Assembly: GCA_003415625.1 (NCBI GenBank)
Contig: PYIU01000002.1
Coordinates: 1,736,001-1,800,000, forward strand
Direction: 5' to 3'
DNA length: 64,000 nt
Origin: Aquanectria penicillioides
Lineage: Eukaryota; Ascomycota; Sordariomycetes; Hypocreales; Nectriaceae
The translations under genes and the position numbers were made by a program. Positions 9,291-21,812 of the stretch are shown piece after piece; the first letter of the stretch is position 1; every line of letters begins with the position of its first letter. Under the pieces are notes generated by a model. It was given only the letters and a program-made list of their open reading frames with translations, had not been told where the DNA came from and made no database searches.

Positions 9291-12200
9291 AATTCGAATG
9301 CGGCGAGTGGGATTGGGTGGCCTTCAACAACAATCCTATTCACGCAAGTCGTGGTAAGATTCTTGTCGTCGGGTAATGGACTAAAGGACAAAGAGGAGGA
9401 TGTCGTCGGGCTATGTATTATGCAAGCCAAAGAACTGCAGGTGAAAAGTCAGCAAACTGTCCTCAGGTCGCCTTTACTTGAATTTGATATCAAGAGTTGG
9501 TTCAAGTTTCGCAAATTGAATAAGAAACGCTCGAATAGAAGGTATATAGGCTGCGAAGGGGCGTTGCGAGCAGGGGAAATCCCCTGGTGCTTGCAGGTGG
9601 AATCGAGGCTGAATGGGAACTGACTTTTTTTTCTTTCGGATTTTTTTATTGAACAAGAAATGGAATAGCGATCGTGAAGGCGTTGGACCAAGGACGCCAG
9701 CGGCCTGAGACAAGAACGAGTGGTTGTGTCGAAAAAGTCGACTCACTGTCACCGCGAGAAGGTTTTCGACTCGGCTACAAAACAGTTGCAAACGAGATTT
9801 GAGGGAAGACGATCAAGAGTCAGAGTAGACACCTTGAGTCTCAGCCTATAGATGACAGAACATGGGAGTCGTCGACGCGTCGATCGAATGAACAATGAGA
9901 CAGGAGAGAAAAAATATTACGGGTTCGGCGAGTAGGGTCGAGGACGGCGAGCGGACAGACTTCCAGGGAGGGAGGTCGTCACGGGATTGTTGGAAAGAGC
10001 AAGAGGCAAGTGACGAGGCAGATGCAAACGCAACGAGGGCAAGACGTTGGAAATAACGAAGAGGCGCAACGCAATGTTAATGAGCAGAAAGAGGAGGAAC
10101 AAAGAATACTCGGGTTGGGCGTCCGAGGATTTTGGGGGTGATCGAGGGCGAAGATGGCAGAGAAAGGGGGCACGGCAGAGAGGCTGCAGCCAGGGGACAC
10201 GGGGCGTCGAGACGTGGAGGGGCTGAGAGGAGGGAGGGCGGAGGGCGAAGATGGCGATGGCGATGGCGATGGCGATGGCGATGGCGAAGGGGAGCAAGAG
10301 GAAAAGGAAATGAAAAACGAGGTAGAACAAGAAGAAGATTGAGAGAGGTGAAGGTGGTGATAGGAAGCAAAGAGGAAAAGTAGAGTCGTCGGAGGCAGTG
10401 GTGGTAAGTTTGGGAGAAGAAACGGCTTGGCCCTGAGTCTCCTGGCGCGCCAGCAAAATGTCCCGTCGCCGTGTGAAGGCCGCGCCAAGTGGGAGCTAGC
10501 ACAGGCGCAACAAGCAGGGGGGAGGGGTACGTGCCTTGATTACCCACCCTTCTCGCTGACTCTGGAGGGACGGGAGAGGCACAATGTACTGTACCTCTAT
10601 ATGGACCAGGTACTCCAGGCCTGTACCTCTGCTCTCGGGCCAGCCTAGGGTACGGGACTCGCAGTCGTGCCCCCGGGCTGGGCTGCTTTGGGTGCTAGCC
10701 TTGGGCTTTGGGACGAGCAGTCTGTCCATACTCTTAGTCAGGAAGGTACAGTACATAGGTAGCACACACAATCTGCTGTACGAGATGCTCCGCTCAGCGA
10801 CCAGCAGGAGTGGGTCCCTCAAGACACCGCCTTAGACACTCGCCAGTGAATGGCTCACTCGCCCCCTAAAACGACCTGCTTTACAGTGGAGCCCCTGCTA
10901 TTGTAGGGGGGGAGGAGCCACACACAGGACCACACCCGCAGGGCCACACTGCATCCGACATGGAACTCGGCGTTGGAAGTGTGTGGAAGCCATCCACATC
11001 GTCACCAGAGAAAGAGGGCGAGCAGCAGAAGAACGAGGCAATACATTATTGAACCGCTGCCGTCCGATACCCGCCGCGCTGTCGCTGTACTGCGCTGTAC
11101 TGCGCTGCACCACACGCTGCGCTGCACGGCATCCAAGTGCAGGGCACCTCTAGTCGGGGAGATGAACAAGTGACGACATCGTCGCCGTCGAGGAACTACG
11201 TATTGACAATGCATAAACACCAAATGTAGCGATACCTCTTGTCTCGATAACAACACACCTTCCAGCACGATTGTGCCTGTCCAAGGGGCAGAGGACGATG
11301 GGCGAGGGCAATTGGCAGTTGGCAGTTGGCCACCTTTCTCAGCATGCCTCTTTTTTCCAACCAGACACAGGCACACCCATACACGCCTTGTTCTTCTCAT
11401 GTCTCTCCCCCCTCCGTGGTCATCTCTCACACACCACCTCGCTCTCACACACCCACCAAACACGAGGTCTTCTGTGGTGCCATCCTGGCGCGTCTCCAGG
11501 ATTCCCCAAGACACGACTTGTACTGTACGAAGGGTGTCTCCTTGGAAGCCGGTTCAAGGAGCCTGGTGCGGGTCGTGTTGATGCTACAGGGGGCCTGACG
11601 CACGCCATTGGCCGCACTCCTGTCCATGGCATTGAGCAAGCCTACGCTAGACCAGGGAGATGCTTCCATGGGGCAATTGGCGCCAGAAAGGCAAGAGACG
11701 ACCGACTCCGTCATAGCGATAGTAGTAAGCTTTTTCTCAATGAGCATGTCTCCATATCAACCGTTGGCGGAACTACGCTCGCTCAGGGTCTTGCTGCTCA
11801 TGGCCGTTGCCTATGGGGCAGGGCATGTCAGATCATTGCCAACTGCTCGGCGTTGAAGATCAGCGTCTCAACGTCTCGGCGTCCGCTAAAGTTTGACTTC
11901 TGTGGTCACCATTGCCGTGAGCTTTGATCAAGGCCTTCAGCTCGCTGTTTGGCGAAACGATGGCTTTGGTACCGTTGTCTGAAAGCCAAATCCATCCCGC
12001 CTGCACTGCCTGTGTACCGTCTGCGTCTGGTCCTCAGGTGTCCAGCACCGGGGTACCACCGCTTTCATTCTGCGTGCTCCAATGATTCCACGTCGAGTAT
12101 CCGTACGATCCCTTCCCTTCCCTTCCTCCCGAGAGCCAAGCAAGGGATCCGAGTGGAGTCGCTTCCTTGGTTCACGGCACTGTCCTCACTAGGAAGACGG

Positions 12201-15200
12201 ATACTCGAGAGTCAGACAGAAAATTGATCCTAGAGTCCTTTGAATGCGGCCGGCCGGCGGGTTTTTGATGTTGGTTGCCTGTTGATTGTTGATTGTTGCT
12301 TAGCCTCTCGTGCCGACGCGAGCGCACCATCCCGTGGGCGGCAGTGGATTGTGCACCTCCAGCAATACGATACCCCGTGCTTTAGCCTCGCGGCCACAAA
12401 TGGGGCTTACGCATCGACGCCTCCCTGCTCTACTTTGCTTCGGCATCTGCAGCGTCGCACATTGCAGGAGCTGCCGCAAATGTAAGTTGTGTATGTACGG
12501 GCATATTAAGGACATGAATGATACAAATGCCAACGAGGGTTGATCTTACTCCGTGATCCGGGGGTTTAGTGATTCAACCGGCGAAGGGTTGGTCCAAGGA
12601 TCTGAGCTTTCGCGCCATCACTACCACACGACGCGGAGCCACCAGTCTCGGTACCAGTACCTAGACAAAAGGATTCCATCCACCCCAATGACACCTCATC
12701 ATCAACTGGAACACTGGATCATCGCCGGCCTTCCGATCGACCCTGCGAGCCAACCCCCAGAATGTGCTCCAGGAAATTAACATTGTTCCTAAGAGGGACG
12801 AACCTTCCAGGGAGTTGTCAGCAGCAAACACCAATTCGGCCAGGTCGCATGGCCCCCATGAGATCGAAATCAAACTGGTCCCTGTCTCCTGCATTGCCCG
12901 GCCCTGGCAGTGGCTTGCCGGCACCCCAAATCTCCTCCAGGGCTAGATCATGGTCCTGGCGCTGGATCATCTGTCTGTATTCGAATCGAGACGATGCCAG
13001 CCAGAACAAGTCCCAGACCAGAGCAACTCAGTTCCTCTTTTTTTTCTCTTGTCGTCTCTCCACTGCAGTAGCCTCAACATGAGGCAATATGGCCGCATAC
13101 GGCCGTGGAACCCGTTTCCCTCTGGTGGATGGTCTTGGAAGTACTGTACATGGAGTGAGGTAAGCTCAAGTAAGGTAAGGCCAGTCCCACCAGACCCTCC
13201 AACTACAAAGGGTCGAGTGCCCGAGAAATATGCACGAAAACTGAGGAGGGAAGGGTCATGATAGGACACTTTATTCCGTCACCTCACGCCGAGAGACGTG
13301 CTCGTGGCCTTATTCTTGCTAGCTCCCTGATGCCGATGCTTGCTCACTCTGCAAGGTCCCTAGTTCACAGTTAGGATCCCCAGACCTTTCTCCAGGCCCA
13401 TCTTTCCTTTTGTCCAATTTTTTTTTACCTTCATCCCAGAGCCGCAACAAGGACAACAAAGCACCACCGCATTCTCACAGTTCGATAAACGGAGCCGGTT
13501 CCGCTTCGACAATAATGCGTGCCACCAACCGTCCCCTTTTTCTGTCCCTGATGATCAGCAACCGACGGACACAGACTACGTATTTTTAGACTGGGGCAAC
13601 TAGGGAGGGTCCAGGGCTTGGTCTTTGGAGCCATCAGAACTCGCTCGTCCCACTCGCTCGCAATCTGACGGGTGTAGTGGTCGTGGTTGCGTGGCGACAT
13701 GGAGCAAATCATCAGGGGCGCTAGCCCAACAGGTAGCCGCCAGTGCCGGTCTCGTCTACTACACCTCCGGAATTTATGACGAGTCCGGCGAGGAATCAGT
13801 AGCAGTCTGCCTCTCGGTGGTCAGCCGAGTTTGAAAAGATTGTCCAAAGCAACAGCACAGGAGGCTACGAGGCAACACATGCAGGGCAAAGGGAACAAAG
13901 GGCAGAGGTCATTTAAATTGACTCCAAGCTGGCAAACGTCAAAAGCTGCACAAGCAGCAACTTTTCTTAGATGATGGCTGCGAACAACCCCGTTACTTTG
14001 CATGCCCGACACAGTCGCCGCCATAAACCATCATCATTGGCAATTTTGGTTGGTGCCTCTTGCAGTGCATTGCTTGACTCAAATGATGAGACGGGGTCCG
14101 GGGTACAACATTCTCGGCGACGGGCCCGCAGTTGCCATCGGTCTCCTAATGATCCAAGTGCAAGGTGGCGTGCCCTTGAGCCTTGAGATGAAACAAGCTG
14201 AACCAGGGTTGTCGAGTTGTCTTGCACCCCATTCTGCGCGCGTGCTGATGTCGGTGTTGGTCCTGCTTTGCTGCTGTGTACGAATTACAACACACGGGAT
14301 ATTTTGGTGATTCACAACATGGCCTAGTCAAATTTCTAGTGGTTGGGGGCGGAGCTGCGTACGCATGTATAACTTGGGCCAAATATGGACACGACATGTT
14401 AAACATCCGACATCCGGGAGCCGACATTAAGATAGCGACGCCGACGACGGCCGTCCGCGTTGCTTCGAGCTCAAGAATGAAGACTGGATCTTGGATGGGC
14501 GACGCGTCAAGGGTCGACGTCACAAGTGGGCTGGTTGGTCGGCCAGGTAGCTGGGATGGCCCATCGACATCCCTCAAGGCCGTCTGCCGCTCCCTCAGCC
14601 ACGTCTAGCTCAACCCCACGCCTTTGCGTGGAAAGCAACCCAGGCGGCCGATGTGTGCAGCCATGTCTACTTGCACTTACATTCATCCATGTTCGCGGCA
14701 CATCACGCCCCTCCCACCTTGGCCCTGGCTACTGTACCTTGCGCTTGAGGATGACCATACTCGGGGTCCATTGGAGATGGCTTCAACGCCGATGATCCTT
14801 TGAGCTCGCCAGCAGCTGCGGAAGCACCAACAAGACGCCGCAATGTCTTTGGGCCAACTTTAGTCTAGTCGGCGCTTTGCTCGGCTCCCACCCCCCCGTC
14901 GTGGTTTATTGAGCCGCGCCAGCCTCCTCTAGACGGCCTGCGGGAGATCCAGCACCAGCACCGGTGATTTTTTCGATTTGCGTACTCCGTACTCCAGACT
15001 GGGCAAAGGGGATTGCAATTAAGCTCCCGCAGTTACCGTCTCGTTTTACTAAACGAGGCTGGCTTCTACCTATTCGGAGAAACCAAGCTCATGACGCAAC
15101 ATGAACTCTCGCTCCTTTAAACAAATATTTCCTTTATTTCTTCCTTTTGTTAGTCCCACCAGCCGAAAAGGCTCTTGATGACTTACCACGATAGAGCTGG

Positions 15201-16876
15201 AGTCTCAGCCTTTAACGAGACTCCTCTCTTTTCTTTCGGTTGTCGGTTGCTCTAGTCTGAGTTGTTGGTTTGTGTGCTGTAGTATGTATACCCGCAGTAG
15301 GCCATTTGACGTGTTGCGCCGTGTTCCCACAGCAATCATAGCCCGCCCGCCCGCCCACAACCTCCTTTTCTAGCACAGGCGCCCAGATGGCCCGTCCAAC
15401 TAGCCCAGAGACACAGCAGAAACACTGGGCTGGTAATGCCAATCCCACCAGCTTGGTCTCAATTCAGGATCGAAGCCGAGCGTTCCTGGTCTATTGCTTC
15501 TCAGGCCTTGGTTCATGGCCCAAGCGGCCGCCTCCGATTAATGAGATACCCCCTGGGAATCGTCGGCGCCCGCGTAGCTCAGAGGCGCCGCCCCCAGAAG
15601 CCCCATCAGCGACCCCGATCCCTTCCTCCGGCTCATTTAACCTGGAGATGAGCTGGAGATAACACGGGATGGCTTGTTGCGACGAGGAACCGTGTCCTGA
15701 CAAAGAGAGAACGCCGTCAGTGCGCACCGATCGTTCCCCTCTTCATCAATCAATCTAGCTCAGCCCTTTCGCTTTCTTGGTTGCTGACTACCAACTGCGG
15801 GCTGTAGATTGCTATGCTAGCCTGCCCGTCCATCAATCAGCCTGTCCATTCCCCTGGTTCCCATCCCTAGCCCCGGAGGTCGTCTGCCATTCCGCAGTGT
15901 GCCGACCCCTCCGGGGCCAACGTACTATTCGTATGTAACCCGCTGCTTTGTTGTGATAGTCCCATGTACGAACAGCAGCCAACCCAGGCCTGGGCCAGTC
16001 TGGTACGGGGTCTCTTACATGCTTCTTGGGAAGGCGGGTGGTTACGATACTGCAAAAGAAGACGCAAGCCCGCCTTTGGCCATTCCCAATGCCTACCCAC
16101 CGCCCGTGGGCATTCCCTGTGCTGCAGCTGCAGGGCCTGGTCACAGAAAGATCTACAATACAACGGGGCGATTGGAGGGATACGGCCTCTAGATATGGAC
16201 GCGAATGTGACTTTACCTGCATTTACCCATTGCAACTTGATTTCCATCTCGGCTCTTCCCAACCACCAATTCGTAGCTAGGCCGCTTTCTCGTGCACCGC
16301 CGACGCAAAGTTAAGCTCCTCCTTGGGCGTCGCCCGGCCTCCACCGTTCCAGTATCTCGCATCACCCTTCCCCCTCTCCCGCAGCCACAGTTGCTTAATC
16401 TAGCCAAGGCCCTTGTCTCATCCATCATTGAGAGGCCACGCCTTTACTACCGGTATACCTAGTAGCCCTTGGCCCATTGCTTCCTCAGCCGTCTTTTCGC
16501 TGACGCCTCGCAGGGCGACAGCCGCACGCCACTTTCCACAACGCCTGAGACGGTTCGGTCCGGACACTTTACCGCCCTTCCATCGCGCCCATCGCCATCT
16601 TCCATCTCCTTGCAAGTGAAGACGAGGAATCCTCGCAGCCGTATCTCTACCTCGCAAGACATCAGGGAAGCGAGTTGCGAGAGAAAGGGCACCAGGCTAA
16701 TCCGTCTCACATCCTTCCCCGCGGCCCCGCTTCCGCACGCACATACATCACGCAAACACCAGGGCTTCTCCCGGGCCCTCCAACGCGCCCAGGCGTGGGG
16801 GACGCTTTATCGCCGAGCGTGGCACATTACATGCACCGAGCGGTGAGCGACAACTAGACAGCGCCCACCAGAAACC
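9291..16876. other. Gene-free stretch of 7.6 kb with simple repeats
   Basis: It lies between the divergent starts of bni4 (-) and the Zn2Cys6 gene (+), so it includes both promoters and probably long leaders. Every open frame I examined is short, low in family resemblance and overlapped by equally long frames on other strands. The part nearest bni4 (9900-10450) is purine-rich on the plus strand and carries the GATGGC repeat. Partially palindromic GTAC-containing words recur (10584-10760, 11515-11530, 12650-12662, 13139-13150). No tRNA, rRNA or transposase motif was found. Confidence 0.5.
10250..10287. repeat. GATGGC hexanucleotide microsatellite
   Basis: About six tandem copies of GATGGC. 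It lies about 1 kb upstream of the bni4 ATG, in the likely leader or promoter. Confidence 0.9.
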
Positions 16877-18861
16877 ATGGTCGGTGTGCCGCGTAGCAGT
16901 GGCTGTCAGCTCTGCAGGAAGCGCAAAGTCAAGTGTGATGAGGCACAACCAGCATGTGGCAACTGCATAAAATACGGTGCCGAGTGCCCGGGCTACCATC
17001 GCAGCCTCAAGTTCGTGGCTGGGAAACATCATATCCGCCAAAGAGGCAAGAAATCAAACACAGGACTCCGAGATGACAGTGTCAACTCCGATGACTCCCT
17101 CGCCTTTGTCACCACCCTGACTTACAGGTCGAGCCTGATAGTGGTTACTCCAGTCGATCGACTGACACCTCCCCTAACCCCTCCGATACAGCGTCCCTTG
17201 CAACCAATGAGGGGCCATGTCATCTACCAGATGATAGAGAACTTCTACCCTGGGATTCCCCCGGATATGCTTGGCCTTTTCGATTATATGACGCCCGAGA
17301 TTCTGGGCAGGGAAGCGCTCCTTGATGGTGCAATAGCGTCCTTGGCGCTGCACATCAAGGCAAAGGAAACGTCCAATCCACATCTAATTGCACAGAGCCG
17401 CACAGTTTATGGGAAGTCCCTCCTCGAACTCCAAGCAGCATTGCGTCATCCTTCAAGATGGAGTTCCTCGGAAACTCTGTTCGCCACGATTCTGCTGTGT
17501 TACTTTGAGGTAGTTCCTTGCCATCCACCTTCATGTTATCATTCCTCCCCCGTGGTTCATGGCTGATGGTCCAATCAGCTGTTTGCGGGGACTAGTTCCC
17601 CAGATACCTGGTTACAGCATGCTAAAGGCATAGGCGTTTTAATGGAGCGACGTGGTCCGGCCGCTCATGCGGAGGGCATGGACGCGGCAATGTTGCTGTC
17701 ATTTCGCGGGATTCTTGTATGTTTTTTTTGGTTTTTTTTTTCCTCGTTGCTACATGTCAAAAAAATGGTCATGTCATAATCTTGTGACAGCCCTGCGTTG
17801 AGTGGGTGGTCAATTGAGTCAAGCGACTTCAAGGCCCCAAGGCTCAGGGGGTGTGCCGTGTTAGTCAATATATTGCTTGGAACCGAGTGGTTACAGCAGG
17901 GAAAGCTTCAATGCATACTTTAAATCTCTAGTATCGTTATCGCCGGTGTTGAAGGGCATAACTTTCCATGGTTTTCATTTACGTGGCGCCATATAGCATG
18001 TCACATATACCCTTGGGCCCAAGTGGATGCTGGCTCTGGCAGTTCGAGCCAGGGTGGTGGATCTTCCTTGGTCATACCCATGACGATGGCTCTTTTCAAT
18101 GCTACTTTGACGGGCCCAAACTAACCCCCTTCGCCTTGCAGATAATGAGCGACATGTTCTTTCCTGGAGAGACGGAATGCTTCCTTTCTCGGCCTGAATG
18201 GAGACCTATGATGTGTGATCGCGGTCGGTGCCTCGTCCACCCACCCGGTACTCCAGTCGAGATGGTCACAATCATCGATGGCTTCTTCCAGCAGTTAGTG
18301 GGTGTGTCGGGCGTGTTGAAATGGGGCTACATGGTCCGTGAAGCGAACCGGGCAGGCATCCCCGTCGAGCCCACCCGGCTCGCCATTCTCGCTCAAGTAA
18401 CCGGCGCCAATCACGCCAGCTTCAGTAGATGGTACGATGAAGAATTCACCACAATTCCTTCCATCTGGCCCACTGAGGCCATCCCCGCTAACCCGGTCAC
18501 CTCGCTATACCCGACTGTCTTTGAGTACGAGTACCCGTGGGCCGGCTCCATGCATTTAGGGTACTGGGCGTCGATGCTCATTCTCCAAGAGACGCTGGCC
18601 CAGTGCGGTGCACCGATACCAAACTCGGATACGGTTCAGCGAGAGTTTGTGTCCAATATTCTTCGAAGCGTTGAGTCTATCGGCCAAGGCACAATGGGGC
18701 CATACCGGGTCGGCTATGCTTTGAGAATCGCGTATGAAATGGCATCTGCAGAGGCCCAGTTGTGGATAGCTGGGCTGCTTGACCAGTTCTCCAAACGCTA
18801 TGCTGCGGTGGATAAGAAGACATACCCGGCGCCAAGGGAAGATCAAGAAGGGTACACATGA
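16877..18861 (+). CDS. Zn2Cys6 transcription factor (496 aa) with a 425-nt second intron
   Basis: Fungal nuclear regulator. Exons are 16877-17509, 17579-17716 and 18142-18861; 496 residues. Cysteines 10, 13, 20, 27, 30 and 37 form the binuclear zinc cluster (C-x2-C-x6-C-x6-C-x2-C-x6-C), with a basic stretch RKRKVK inside it. The rest resembles the fungal-specific regulator region (residues from about 100), with MRGHVIYQMIENFYPG and, in exon 3, MSDMFFPGETECFLSRPEWRP. Intron 1 is 69 nt. Intron 2 is 425 nt, unusually long here, but its GTATGT donor and ACTAAC branch just before TTGCAG are strong, and reading through its first part meets a stop. The gene sits about 970 nt upstream of the two secreted-protein genes on the same strand; control of them is only a guess. 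Confidence 0.88.
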
Positions 18862-19833
18862 AATTAAGAGCACAAATTTTCCATCCATTCCATATAAAGT
18901 TCGTGACATCCCCAGAAATTCAATGTGTGTATGAACGATATAGTGTATTCGTATAGCACTGAGAACCTTCAACACCATCCTGCATGCGATATCGCTTGAA
19001 GTCTTGTCAAAGTCAATGGAGTCCATCAAGGTGACAAGCACTTATCATCCTTTTTACAGCATCAAACTTTTTCTTCTAGGACTTCGGTCCTACCCGTAGA
19101 TATTCTGCAATCAAGGTTTCTAGCAGTTGAAACCAGGTTCGCCGCGTGGATAAATTATGCCTGGCCAGAGGTCCCAGAATTGTGAGGTGTATCTTTGCCC
19201 TGTGTGTTTTTCACGAGGCCGGTTACATTTCGAGGAATCGGATGCACAACGCATTGTACACACATGTCACCGCTAGGACGAGGTTACCTCACAAGTTGAA
19301 AACCCAAGCATTGAACGGAGGCACCTTAGTGTTCTCTACGGAGTGTCATGAGCCACATAGGTTACCCTCATATCCTCGTTTGACAAGGGCAGATCAATTT
19401 TGTGCACACGTCCGAGTAACGATAAAACAAAATTGAGCCTCGAAGTCATAATAGGATTGTCAAGGAAAGCCTGGACAGAGGCACTTCATGGCTTGGCTTC
19501 ATTCTATGAAACAGTCAAATTTTTTCTTCAAAGAATCACACGGATGATCAAATAATCTATTTCCGTGAAAGCCTCTCAGCTAAGGTTCACCACGCACAAA
19601 GAAATGAAAAGTAAAGTAGGAATAAAATTTAGAAACGCCATGGATCTTGCATTAGAGACAATTTCAAAGGATGGTAAACTTAGGGCTTGGAAGATCTTGA
19701 CAATAGATCGCCTCTATTTAAGTCGAACAATCCCAGGTTGTTTTCTTTTCTCCTTTTTTTCCCTCAAATCCTCCTATTCTTCTCTATTCTGTGGATCTAG
19801 ACGCTGCTGTCGCCTTCATCCATAATCTTCAAC
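18862..19833. other. AT-richer spacer upstream of the first secreted-protein gene
   Basis: No coding region is supported. It should contain the promoter of the 19834 gene; TATTTAAG (about 19715-19722) and a CT-rich tract precede the ATG by roughly 90-120 nt and could be its core promoter. Confidence 0.4.
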
Positions 19834-20451
19834 ATGAAAATCATTCTTCTTGTCCTCCCATGGCTCTTGACGGGACTCGCATTCCCACAGTCTCGTTGGC
19901 TTGTGCCGCGAGGCTTGGAAGACGGCGTTTACGGTCTCTACTTCGAAGAGCATGACGAAAACAGAACAACCCCCAAGTTCCACCGAAGAAGCGACGTCGA
20001 CTCCATTGATGGCCCTGTGCCAGTTTACCTTGAGCCACGGAGTCCAAAGAAAGGCAAGAAGAAACCGAAAGTCCATGTGCCCAAAAACCATTCAGAACCA
20101 GTGAAACTTCCTGTTTCGAGAAAAGGGTGTTCGGTCAGCAAGGAGCCTTTGGACCCAGCAGATCACTGGGCAGCGAAGAGCACGATGCACCTCATGTGCG
20201 ACACTGGTATGAGGATCCGAACATTCTTTGGTCAGGTAGCTCTCAAAGGGACAGTCATGGTTTGGGTCTGCAGTTACGGCTGGTTTGACTACGAGAGCCC
20301 CTGCGAAGTGAACGAATGGAATGAGGCGGAGAAGATTTTCAACCAAACATGTGGCGAGAATAAGGGCGCTTTCATTTCGATGCGAAAATGGTCCAAATCA
20401 TATGGCAGGGCCCCGCGAAACGAGACTGTCCACTGTTTCGACTACATTTGA
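19834..20451 (+). CDS. Small secreted cysteine protein, copy 1 (205 aa)
   Basis: I do not recognise the family. A single exon encodes 205 residues with an N-terminal signal peptide (MKIILLVLPWLLTGLAFP). A Cys-free segment follows with the motif LEDGVYGLYFEEHDEN, a dibasic HRR site and a Lys-rich KKGKKKPK stretch. The C-terminal domain starting at about residue 96 holds all six cysteines, with landmarks LDPADHWAAK, FNQTCGENKGA and KWSKSYGRAPRNET. Four N-glycosylation sequons (NRT, NHS, NQT, NET) fit secretion. It is a clear paralog of the gene at 21195: same length, same order of motifs, same strand, 743 nt apart. A pro-segment removed after a basic site is plausible. A candidate extracellular or host-interaction protein; activity unknown. 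Confidence 0.87.
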   Translation: MKIILLVLPWLLTGLAFPQSRWLVPRGLEDGVYGLYFEEHDENRTTPKFHRRSDVDSIDGPVPVYLEPRSPKKGKKKPKVHVPKNHSEPVKLPVSRKGCSVSKEPLDPADHWAAKSTMHLMCDTGMRIRTFFGQVALKGTVMVWVCSYGWFDYESPCEVNEWNEAEKIFNQTCGENKGAFISMRKWSKSYGRAPRNETVHCFDYI

Positions 20452-21194
20452 GGAAGAGCTTGCAACATCCCAGAAATGGTGTTTCAAAAGGTAGAGATAT
20501 GCAGATGGGCACCAACCAATTAGGCAAAAATATAGTTCTCCCTATGATCTACGCAGGATATGTTCCCCCAGCAGCCTCTCGTGATTAGTTCTGTTGACTG
20601 CTCCTTCAGGGTAGCTACAAATCTTGCGTTCAGCAACTGGCAGTTCACTTGGAGTAATTAATATTGGCTTGTTGACCAATACATTTGGGACAATGTTCAT
20701 GAACAATTATTTTATGTAACTTCGGCTTTGATGCCAAATTGTAGAGGAAGAATAAATGCAAAGGGGCAAATTCAAATAATTGGTTGTAGGATGAATCCCA
20801 CAGTTCCAACGTGAATAGATGGTGTTTTACAAATCCCTAACTTGGTAGATTGCCTATTTGTCTTATTATCCAATTTTTAGTAGCTAAGTATTTGTCGGAA
20901 ATCCCGAGGTCCCAACAGTGACAAATCGTCGAGGTAGTTTGAATCATAATCCTTCACCCCACCATTGGAGGAGAAGAGTATCAAGTCAAAACCCGGATGT
21001 CTTTCCGCAGCCCGGGCAGGTCTCATCTTCTCGGACGCAATCTCCAAGGGTGCCTCAAGGTTTTCCGTGCAAAGTTCCTTTTTAAATTGACCTCCTTCAT
21101 CCGGACTTGCGGAATGTCGCCTCGGCGACTCAACCCCCTCCCTAAGCAGTCGTGATTGCATCCATGGACGACAATACCACGACAAGAAAATACA
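20452..21194. other. Spacer between the two secreted-protein paralogs
   Basis: AT-rich, with no supported coding region. It should hold the terminator of copy 1 and the promoter of copy 2. Confidence 0.4.
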
Positions 21195-21812
21195 ATGAGG
21201 ATACTGAAAATTACCCCTTTAATTCTCGCCATGGCATCAGGCGTTTTCAGCTTTGAGTGGACGGTGCCTCAATATCTTGATGACGGCGTTTATGGCATCT
21301 ACTTTGATGATCATGACATGAACTTGACCAATCCGAGGGTTCAGCGAACGGATATTGTCGACTTATCAGAGACCCATACTGTTTTTTCTAGGCGGCTCCC
21401 ACCCCCTGGTTTGGATTTCGAGCCACTGAAGGAAGACACTCCTGTCGCTCGGGCGTTACCCCTCCCGATATCTAGCAAGTGTTGTACGAAGAATAAAACA
21501 CCTCTAGACCCGGATGATCACTGGGCAGCGAAGCAGGGATTGTATCGCCAGTGTGACAGAGGGCGGAAAGTTTTCCGATTCTGGGGTGAGATGGCATTGA
21601 ACCGCACTGTGATAGCTTGGATGTGTAGTTGTCGCATGTTTGTGCAGAGGAACCAATGCCCTCTGGACGAGCTACACGCGGCTGAGGTCGCTTTCAATCA
21701 GACATGCGGCGAAGACAAAGGGGCATGGGTTACCATTAAGAAATGGAGAAAATCCTACGGTCGGACTCCAAGAGGGTCGCCTATCCGCTGCTGTGACTAC
21801 GGTTGCTGGTGA
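21195..21812 (+). CDS. Small secreted cysteine protein, copy 2 (205 aa)
   Basis: Paralog of the 19834 gene; also a single exon of 205 residues. The start is the ATG at 21195, which begins a good signal peptide (MRILKITPLILAMASGVFS); upstream in-frame codons would spoil it. The N-terminal motif is LDDGVYGIYFDDHDMN, then a dibasic SRR site, then the cysteine domain with LDPDDHWAAK, FNQTCGEDKGA and KWRKSYGRTPRG. It has ten cysteines: the six positions of copy 1 plus four more (adjacent pairs CC, CSC, CC and a terminal Cys). This suggests two extra disulfides and divergence after duplication. Sequons are NLT, NRT and NQT. Function is unknown. Confidence 0.87.
   Translation: MRILKITPLILAMASGVFSFEWTVPQYLDDGVYGIYFDDHDMNLTNPRVQRTDIVDLSETHTVFSRRLPPPGLDFEPLKEDTPVARALPLPISSKCCTKNKTPLDPDDHWAAKQGLYRQCDRGRKVFRFWGEMALNRTVIAWMCSCRMFVQRNQCPLDELHAAEVAFNQTCGEDKGAWVTIKKWRKSYGRTPRGSPIRCCDYGCW

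Noticed and set aside
9917..10547. Overlapping minus-strand frames of 156-179 codons upstream of bni4
   Set aside because: Three frames are open at once because the DNA is a pyrimidine-rich low-complexity leader; none resembles a protein.
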